Source: Cytophagaceae bacterium (GTDB taxonomy: Bacteria; Bacteroidota; Bacteroidia; Cytophagales; Spirosomataceae). From it: a DNA stretch of 11,300 bases. The notes under the pieces were generated by a model. It was not told where the DNA came from. It saw nothing but the letters and a program-made list of their open reading frames with translations, and did not search any database. The position numbers and the translations under genes were made by a program. Positions 6,226 through 11,300 of the stretch are shown here, piece after piece. The stretch spans positions 1 to 11,300 of the forward strand of contig CANHCG010000029.1 in assembly GCA_947459055.1 (NCBI GenBank). The letters are read 5' to 3'. The first letter of the stretch is position 1. Every line of letters begins with the position of its first letter.

Positions 6226-7215
6226 TTAATCTTCGTCTAATCGATATTTAGCTACATCCATTCCGAATGTCAGGCCTTTTTCTTCGATTAATTGTTCTAA
6301 TTCGGTTAATGACTTCTTACCAAAGTTGCGGAATTTCATCATATCAGAAATTTCTAACTTCGCTAATTCTCCCAACGTACGAACGTCTGCTGATTTCAAG
6401 CAGTTGTAAGCACGAACTGAAAGATCTAAATCAGCTAAAGATGTCTTCAACAATTTGCGCATATGAAGCATTTCCTCATCTACTACGTTATCTTCTTCTG
6501 CCTTTGGCGTCTCAAACGTCATCGTTTGATCAGAGAACAACATAAAGTGTTGGATCAAAATATACGCAGCTCCTTTCAATGCATCTTCTGGATGAATTGA
6601 ACCATCGGTTTCGATGTCAAGAACTAATTTTTCGTAATCTGTTTTTTGTTCTACACGGGTGTTCTCAATGCTGAATTTAACATTTTTGATCGGTGTGTAA
6701 ATCGAGTCAATCGCGATGTGACCAAAAGGAAGCTCGTTTGCACGAGGCTCATCTGCTGGAACATATCCACGACCTTTTTCGATGAAAAGCTCAACTTCCA
6801 ATTCCTTCGAGGAATCTAAGTGGCAAATCACTAATTCAGGATTCAATACAGTAAAGTATGGAGTGAATTTAGCGATATCTCCTGCAGTAATGGCTGTTTG
6901 GCCTTTTACTTTAAGAGTTACTTTATTGTCTAAAATCTCTTGTGCTTTTTTGAAGCGAATTTTTTTCAAATTCAAGATGATTTCAGAAACATCTTCATGA
7001 ACGCCTTCGATAGCAGAAAACTCGTGTAAAACACCAGAGATTTTCACGCTTGTGATGGCATAACCTTCCAAAGAGGAAAGTAAAATTCTACGAAGTGCGT
7101 TACCAATGGTAACACCGTAACCTTTTTCGAGTGGCTTGAACTCAAACAACCCGTGAAAGTCATCGGCTTTCTCCATCACAACTTTTTCGGGCATTTGGAA
7201 TGCTAATATTGACAT
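6226..7215 (-). CDS. rpoA: DNA-directed RNA polymerase subunit alpha
   Basis: Alpha dimerises to start assembly of RNA polymerase and contacts promoter DNA and activators through its C-terminal domain. The 329-residue product has the usual length. The N-terminal domain (about 1-232) shows [20 protein letters not shown] (24-43) and [11 protein letters not shown] (45-55), the alpha dimer and beta-contact region. A charged linker (about 236-250) joins the C-terminal domain (about 255-329), with [12 protein letters not shown] (263-274) and [11 protein letters not shown] (296-306), its helix-hairpin-helix DNA-binding part. Arg268 and Asn271 correspond to E. coli Arg265 and Asn268, which bind UP-element DNA, so that surface is kept. 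The gene lies between rpsD and rplQ, the standard alpha-operon position. The ATG at 7215 has no Shine-Dalgarno in its A/T-rich leader. Confidence 0.98.
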   Translation of the reverse strand: MSILAFQMPEKVVMEKADDFHGLFEFKPLEKGYGVTIGNALRRILLSSLEGYAITSVKISGVLHEFSAIEGVHEDVSEIILNLKKIRFKKAQEILDNKVTLKVKGQTAITAGDIAKFTPYFTVLNPELVICHLDSSKELEVELFIEKGRGYVPADEPRANELPFGHIAIDSIYTPIKNVKFSIENTRVEQKTDYEKLVLDIETDGSIHPEDALKGAAYILIQHFMLFSDQTMTFETPKAEEDNVVDEEMLHMRKLLKTSLADLDLSVRAYNCLKSADVRTLGELAKLEISDMMKFRNFGKKSLTELEQLIEEKGLTFGMDVAKYRLDED

Positions 7216-7284
7216 ATTTCGTAGCTTAAAATGATACTGAAAAAACGTTATTGGTAATTTTAAAACTCAATTAATTTGTAAAAA

Positions 7285-7890
7285 TTATTTAGAGTATAAT
7301 TCGACGATTGCCTGCTCGTTAAAGTTTTCAGGAATCTGGTCTCTTTCTGGCATAGCAGTGAATTTACCTACTAATTCTACACCATCCCACTCTAACCAGT
7401 TAAAGCGCTTTGGTGAACGGCCAGCCAATGAATTGGAAACAACCTCTAAAGATTTTGATTTTTCACGAACACCGATCAATTGACCTGGGCGTAAGGAGTA
7501 AGATGGCACATTTACTACCTCTCCATCCACATTGATGTGTTTGTGAATCACTAATTGACGTGCCGCACGACGTGTTGGCGCAATCCCTAAACGGTACACC
7601 ACATTGTCTAAACGTGCTTCACACAATTTGATTAAGTTTTCACCTGTGATACCTTCTTTTACGGACGCCTTGTGGAATAAATTCTCAAATTGACGTTCTA
7701 AAATACCATACGTGTATTTCACTTTTTGCTTTTCCTTTAATTGCAACGCATATTCAGAAACTTTTGAACGTTTCCCCTTTCCGTGCATACCGGGAGCATA
7801 ATTTTTGCGAGCTAATGCTTTACTCGGACCAAGAATCGCTTCACCGAATCGACGTGCAATCTTGGATTTTGGACCTGTGTATCTAGCCAT
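7285..7890 (-). CDS. rpsD: 30S ribosomal protein S4
   Basis: S4 is a primary 16S rRNA-binding protein that starts assembly of the 30S body; in E. coli and Bacillus it also represses its own operon by binding mRNA. The 201-residue product has normal length. The N-terminal region (1-45) lacks paired cysteines, so it is the zinc-free form. Typical segments are [11 protein letters not shown] (65-75) and the S4 RNA-binding domain (about 91-150) with [10 protein letters not shown] (93-102), [17 protein letters not shown] (107-123) and LRPGQLIGV (133-141). The ending of YSK matches the family. A 102-base spacer with a terminator-like hairpin precedes the gene, a plausible control point for S4 or for the rpsD-rpoA-rplQ end of the operon. 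Confidence 0.98.
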   Translation of the reverse strand: MARYTGPKSKIARRFGEAILGPSKALARKNYAPGMHGKGKRSKVSEYALQLKEKQKVKYTYGILERQFENLFHKASVKEGITGENLIKLCEARLDNVVYRLGIAPTRRAARQLVIHKHINVDGEVVNVPSYSLRPGQLIGVREKSKSLEVVSNSLAGRSPKRFNWLEWDGVELVGKFTAMPERDQIPENFNEQAIVELYSK

Positions 7891-7943
7891 TTTTTGTTAA
7901 AAGTCAATACACCTCTTATGTGCATTGAAGTAATTAAATTGTG

Positions 7944-7982
7944 AAAAAAAAGCGGGGGAAAATAATTACTAATTACCCCTGC
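7944..7982 (-). terminator. Terminator-like hairpin inside the ribosomal operon (rpsK-rpsD spacer)
   Basis: On the minus strand GCAGGGG (7982-7976) can pair with CCCCCGC (7958-7952) with one A-C mismatch. The 17-base loop can itself fold (TAAT/ATTA). The stem is followed directly by eight T (7951-7944). It begins about 10 bases after the rpsK stop and ends about 50 bases before the rpsD ATG. This is the layout of an intrinsic terminator, but since essential rpsD, rpoA and rplQ follow and no clear promoter is seen after it, partial termination (attenuation) is more likely than complete stop. Confidence 0.6.
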
Positions 7983-7992
7983 ATAAAAATTA

Positions 7993-8388
7993 TTAAACGC
8001 GACGACGTTTTGGAGGACGACATCCATTGTGAGGCATCGGTGTGATATCTCGGATAAGAGATACTTCGATTCCTGAGTTTTGGATGGTACGGATCGCTGA
8101 CTCACGTCCTGCGCCCGGTCCTTTAACAAAAACCTCTGCTTTTTTCATTCCTGCTTCTACTGCGACTGCTGCACAGTTAGATGCTGCCATTTGAGCTGCG
8201 TAAGGAGTGTTTTTCTTAGATCCACGGAAACCCATCTTTCCTGCGGATGCCCAAGAGATCACTTGACCTGCTGAATTGGTGATGGAAATAATAATGTTGT
8301 TAAAGGAAGCTTTGATGTGTACTTGACCTACTTGCTCAACGACAACAACTCTTTTCTTCGCTTTATCTTTTCTTTTTGCTTGTGCCAT
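7993..8388 (-). CDS. rpsK: 30S ribosomal protein S11
   Basis: S11 is a 16S rRNA-binding protein of the 30S platform, close to the mRNA exit site. The 131-residue product shows a basic N-terminus ([10 protein letters not shown], 4-13) and the family blocks [15 protein letters not shown] (24-38), [20 protein letters not shown] (45-64), [15 protein letters not shown] (86-100) and [17 protein letters not shown] (115-131). The Asn121-Gly122 pair in HNGCRPPK corresponds to the site that becomes isoaspartate in E. coli S11. It lies 16 bases after rpsM in the usual alpha-operon order. Confidence 0.98.
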   Translation of the reverse strand: MAQAKRKDKAKKRVVVVEQVGQVHIKASFNNIIISITNSAGQVISWASAGKMGFRGSKKNTPYAAQMAASNCAAVAVEAGMKKAEVFVKGPGAGRESAIRTIQNSGIEVSLIRDITPMPHNGCRPPKRRRV

Positions 8389-8404
8389 AATAACTTTCTA
8401 TTTA

Positions 8405-8782
8405 TTACTTAGTTACTTTTTTCTTGTTAGCAACTGTTTTTCTACGACCCTTACGAGTACGTGAATTGTTTTTCGTGCGTTGACCACGTACTGGAAGACC
8501 TTTACGGTGACGTAAGCCACGGTAGCAACCAATATCCATCAAACGCTTGATGTTCAACTGAACTTCAGATTTTAACTGACCTTCCGTTTTGAATTCAGCA
8601 GCAATGATGGCACGGATAGCGCTAGCCTCCGTATCATTCCACTCACCAGCTTTCTTATCATAAGAAACAGCTGCTTTCGTTAAGATTTTCTGAGCAGTGC
8701 TACGACCTATACCAAAAATATAAGTCAATGCAATTTCTCCTCTTTTTTTGTCGGGAATATCAACCCCTGCAATACGAGCCAT
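8405..8782 (-). CDS. rpsM: 30S ribosomal protein S13
   Basis: S13 sits in the 30S head, forms bridges to the 50S subunit, and its tail reaches toward the P-site tRNA. The 125-residue product has the standard length and opens with [20 protein letters not shown] (1-20), followed by [14 protein letters not shown] (21-34). The region [20 protein letters not shown] (80-99) with [15 protein letters not shown] (100-114) is the conserved RNA-binding part, and the Lys-rich end is the disordered tail. The neighbours rpmJ and rpsK are in the standard order. Confidence 0.98.
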   Translation of the reverse strand: MARIAGVDIPDKKRGEIALTYIFGIGRSTAQKILTKAAVSYDKKAGEWNDTEASAIRAIIAAEFKTEGQLKSEVQLNIKRLMDIGCYRGLRHRKGLPVRGQRTKNNSRTRKGRRKTVANKKKVTK

Positions 8783-8826
8783 ATAGGTAATTAATTGTTG
8801 TGATTACTCATTTAATTTGTTCGGAA

Positions 8827-8943
8827 TTATCCTTGACGTTGCTTAAACTTAGGATTCTTCTTGTTAATAACATAAAGCTTTCCGTGACGACGAATCACCT
8901 TACATTCCGCACTACGCTTTTTAATAGATGCTTTAACTTTCAT
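8827..8943 (-). CDS. rpmJ: 50S ribosomal protein L36, zinc-free form
   Basis: This 38-residue gene runs from the ATG at 8943 to TAA at 8827-8829. The product begins [15 protein letters not shown] and ends [12 protein letters not shown], the clear L36 pattern, with [11 protein letters not shown] between. L36 stabilises 23S rRNA folding near the L6 and L16 sites. Classical L36 binds zinc through three Cys and a His; here only Cys14 remains, with Ser11 and Asn27 near the other Cys positions and no His near the C-terminal one (NKKNPKFK). It is therefore a zinc-independent form, as is common in Bacteroidota. It sits between infA and rpsM with 8- and 44-base spacers, the normal position. Confidence 0.96.
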   Translation of the reverse strand: MKVKASIKKRSAECKVIRRHGKLYVINKKNPKFKQRQG

Positions 8944-8951
8944 TTTCTTTT

Positions 8952-9170
8952 TTATTTATAACGATATACAATTCTAGCCTTACTCAAGTCATAGGGTGAC
9001 ATTTCCAATTTCACCTTATCTCCAGGTAAAATCTTAATGTAGTGCATCCGCATCTTGCCCGAAATGTGCGCAATTACTTGATGCGTATTTTCTAATTCCA
9101 CCCGAAACATTGCGTTCGAAAGAGCTTCCAAAATAATTCCGTCTACTTCGATCGAAGATTGTTTGGCCAT
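8952..9170 (-). CDS. infA: Translation initiation factor IF-1
   Basis: IF-1 binds the 30S A site during initiation together with IF-2 and IF-3. The 72-residue product has exactly the family length and is a single S1-type OB fold: [20 protein letters not shown] (1-20), [20 protein letters not shown] (22-41), then [24 protein letters not shown] with the ending ARIVYRYK. It follows map after 9 bases and precedes rpmJ, as in many bacterial spc operons. No Shine-Dalgarno precedes the ATG at 9170. Confidence 0.98.
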   Translation of the reverse strand: MAKQSSIEVDGIILEALSNAMFRVELENTHQVIAHISGKMRMHYIKILPGDKVKLEMSPYDLSKARIVYRYK

Positions 9171-9179
9171 AGTTTTATT

Positions 9180-9986
9180 TTAAATATTCAACAATCCTGT
9201 TGAGGTTTTAAGTACTTCTTCTATATAGGAGAAAGTAGTTAATATCTGCGGTCCATCTTTTCCCACACCCACTGTATGTTCAAAATGTGCCGATGCTTTG
9301 CGGTCTTGTGTCCGAATCGTCCATCCATCTTTATCCACCGTGATTTGACGCTTTCCTAAATTGATCATCGGTTCAATGGCAATCACCATTCCTTCTTTCA
9401 ATTTAGCCCCGTCACCTCTTCGGCCATAATTTGGAACTTCTGGACTCTCGTGCAAACTTTTTCCTACTCCGTGTCCAACTAACTCCCTCACCACTCCATA
9501 TCCAAAAGACTCCGTATAAGATTGTACCGCATGCGCTACGTCTCCCACTCGCTTACCAGCTTGAGCCTGATTAAGACCCAAATACAAGGACTCTTTTGTC
9601 ACTTGCAATAATTTTTGTACCTCCGGTTTCACTTCCCCTATCCCATACGTATAGGCACTATCGGCGTGAAAACCGTTTTTGTACACCCCGCCGTCGATCG
9701 ATATAATATCGCCCTCCTTCAAGGTTAACGCTCCAGGTAATCCATGCACAACCACATCGTTCACTGAAATACACAAGGAATACGCGTATTTCTTATCTCC
9801 TACCTGATAATTCAGGAAAGAAGGATGTGCTTGGTGGTCGGAAATAAACGCATAAGCAATTTTATCTAATTCCAGCGTCGTAACACCCGGCTTTAAGGCC
9901 TTCGCTACTTCCGCATGACACCTCCCGAGGATATCGCCATTCGCTTGTATTATGGCAAATTCTTCAGGACTCTTCAGATAAATCAT
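9180..9986 (-). CDS. map: Methionine aminopeptidase, type I
   Basis: Map removes the initiator methionine from new proteins in the cytosol. The 268-residue product has the usual length of a type I enzyme and the pita-bread fold signature. The five metal ligands are all present: Asp98 in ISIDGG, Asp109 in FHADS, His172 in GHGVG, Glu205 in IAIEPM and Glu236 in HFEHT, each one position from its E. coli counterpart (97, 108, 171, 204, 235). His81 in VVHG is the conserved substrate-binding histidine. No N-terminal zinc-finger or SH3-binding extension is present. The ATG at 9986 lies one base after the secY stop codon, so translation is probably coupled to secY. Being between secY and infA is the common spc-operon arrangement. 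Confidence 0.98.
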   Translation of the reverse strand: MIYLKSPEEFAIIQANGDILGRCHAEVAKALKPGVTTLELDKIAYAFISDHQAHPSFLNYQVGDKKYAYSLCISVNDVVVHGLPGALTLKEGDIISIDGGVYKNGFHADSAYTYGIGEVKPEVQKLLQVTKESLYLGLNQAQAGKRVGDVAHAVQSYTESFGYGVVRELVGHGVGKSLHESPEVPNYGRRGDGAKLKEGMVIAIEPMINLGKRQITVDKDGWTIRTQDRKASAHFEHTVGVGKDGPQILTTFSYIEEVLKTSTGLLNI

Positions 9987-9987
9987 C

Positions 9988-11300
9988 TTAGCGAGTAATC
10001 ACCTCAGTACGACCTTTTACTCGTCCTGATTGCATTAAACCCTCATATTTTCTCATCAACAAATAACTTTCTATTTGTTGCAACGTATCCAATACCACTC
10101 CTACTAAAATCAACAAAGATGTACCACCAAAAAAGGAAGCAAAACCTCTTGTCACTCCAAATAAATTCGCAACCGCTGGCAAAACTGCAATCACCGAAAG
10201 CATCAAAGCCCCTGGTAATGTAATGCGATCCAAAATGCTCGCAATAAATCCTGCCGTTTCTTCCCCTGGCTTCACACCCGGAACAAAACCACCACCACGC
10301 TTCATGTCATCAGAAATCTGCGTCGGGTTAATCGAAATGGCCGTGTAAAAGAATGTAAAGACAATAATCAAAAATGCAAACAAAGCATTGTATTGCCATG
10401 TAGTGAAATCTCCGAATGCCGAAGCAACTGATTGAGCGAATTCACTCTTCTCAGCAAAAGACTGAGCCACTAAACCTGGAATAAACATCAATGCCTGAGC
10501 AAAGATAATCGGCATAACACCCGAAGCATTTAACTTCAACGGGATGTATTGACGCTCACCACCCACCGTCATTTTACTATTTCCTGCTACTTGCTTCGCA
10601 TATTGAACTGGAATACGACGAACGGCTTGTGTCACCATAATCGCACCCATTACAACAAAGAACAAGGCAATAATTTCAATAATGAACATCAAAGCGCCTG
10701 ACATTCCACGTGAACCGGCTTCTTGTAAAATAGATGCTGGAAAACGGGATACAATACCAATCATAATCAGCATCGAAATACCATTTCCAATTCCTTTATC
10801 CGTAATTTTTTCTCCCAACCACATACACAGCATGGTTCCACCAATCAAAATAGCTACACCGTATAAACGGAAAAACCAAGGGTCCACCATGATCGCCTCC
10901 GCAGGAATCGTCACCTGTAAATAGGTGAAACCTTGTGCAGCAGTTACGAAAATGGTTAAAATACGAGTGATTTGATTTAATTTTTTACGACCAGACTCGC
11001 CATCTTTCTGCATTTTTTGGAAATACGGAAGAGCGATGGTTAATAATTGAATCGCAATGGATGCCGAAATATAAGGCATGATCCCCAACGCAAAAATAGA
11101 GGCGTTACTCAAGGCTCCACCGGAGAACATATTCAATAAACCAAATAATCCACCTTCGCCAGCTTGGCTAAGTTTCGTAGCATCCACACCCGGAAGAACT
11201 ACATAAGAACCCAAACGAAAGAAAGCGATAAAAAGAAGCGTATTTAGGATACGTCCTTTTAACTCCTCAATCGAAAAGATATGCTTAAATGTTGTTATTA
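9988..11300 (-). CDS. secY: Protein translocase subunit SecY (start just outside window)
   Basis: SecY is the pore of the SecYEG channel in the inner membrane, through which unfolded proteins are exported or inserted. About 436 residues are in view and the frame stays open to the window edge, beginning ITTFKHIFSIEELKGRI. Known SecY N-termini start a few residues before such a segment, so only a few codons are probably missing. A TTG at 11214 in the same frame is within the first transmembrane helix and is not the start. Visible SecY features are RLGSYVVLPGVD in the plug region after helix 1, IMPYISASIAIQLL (helix 2), GNGISMLIMIGI, MPIIFAQALMFIP, and the cytosolic loop with GGGFVPGVKPGEETAGFI. 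About ten hydrophobic segments are apparent. It ends one base before map. Confidence 0.97.
   Translation of the reverse strand, partial: ITTFKHIFSIEELKGRILNTLLFIAFFRLGSYVVLPGVDATKLSQAGEGGLFGLLNMFSGGALSNASIFALGIMPYISASIAIQLLTIALPYFQKMQKDGESGRKKLNQITRILTIFVTAAQGFTYLQVTIPAEAIMVDPWFFRLYGVAILIGGTMLCMWLGEKITDKGIGNGISMLIMIGIVSRFPASILQEAGSRGMSGALMFIIEIIALFFVVMGAIMVTQAVRRIPVQYAKQVAGNSKMTVGGERQYIPLKLNASGVMPIIFAQALMFIPGLVAQSFAEKSEFAQSVASAFGDFTTWQYNALFAFLIIVFTFFYTAISINPTQISDDMKRGGGFVPGVKPGEETAGFIASILDRITLPGALMLSVIAVLPAVANLFGVTRGFASFFGGTSLLILVGVVLDTLQQIESYLLMRKYEGLMQSGRVKGRTEVITR

Noticed and set aside
7812..8129. Minus-strand open frame of 105 codons across the rpsK-rpsD spacer
   Set aside because: It overlaps the ends of two certain ribosomal genes in another frame and runs through the terminator-like hairpin; the product resembles no known protein.
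9988..11214. SecY starting at TTG 11214
   Set aside because: The frame continues upstream with the typical SecY N-terminus and first helix to the window edge; a start at 11214 would remove most of helix 1.

Overview
The window looks like an ordinary chromosomal region of a Bacteroidota bacterium, probably of the Cytophagales group, although species and genus cannot be fixed from the sequence. The signs are the spc/alpha ribosomal order, a ribosomal protein L36 without its zinc ligands, starts preceded by A/T-rich leaders with no clear Shine-Dalgarno sequence, at least one promoter of the Bacteroidota TTG...TAnnTTTG type, and two protein types common in this phylum (a short-linker lipoprotein and a BadF/MurK-like kinase).

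Left part (1-1506, minus strand): thiL (thiamine-monophosphate kinase, 3' end outside the window), preceded by a small secreted lipoprotein gene. A strong intrinsic terminator for the lipoprotein gene ends only 4 bases before the thiL start codon. A 98-base AT-rich divergent spacer (1507-1604) separates these from the plus-strand genes.

Middle part (1605-4225, plus strand): a two-gene unit with one base between the genes, encoding a cytochrome b5-like heme-binding-type domain and a BadF/BadG/BcrA/BcrD-family sugar-kinase-like ATPase. A separate gene follows for a 470-residue soluble protein of a conserved but uncharacterised family. It converges on carA, and the 57-base spacer between them is mostly filled by a long, nearly perfect hairpin.

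Right part (4283-11300, minus strand): in transcription order secY (5' end just outside), map, infA, rpmJ, rpsM, rpsK, rpsD, rpoA and rplQ, which is the distal spc operon joined to the alpha operon. The order links protein export (SecY), N-terminal methionine removal (Map), translation initiation (IF1), ribosomal proteins and the RNA polymerase alpha subunit. A terminator-like hairpin with an 8-T tract lies between rpsK and rpsD, suggesting that the rpsD-rpoA-rplQ end can be attenuated. A strong intrinsic terminator closes the operon after rplQ, and the carA promoter appears to be built into that terminator. carA encodes the glutaminase subunit of carbamoyl-phosphate synthase; carB is not in the window.

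No tRNA, rRNA, CRISPR array, insertion sequence or integrase was seen, and no gene-free stretch reaches 300 bases (the longest are about 100). I do not find a convincing new multi-gene system. The points most worth a second look are the regulatory hairpins, the nested carA promoter, the acidic tail of L17 and the uncharacterised 470-residue protein.
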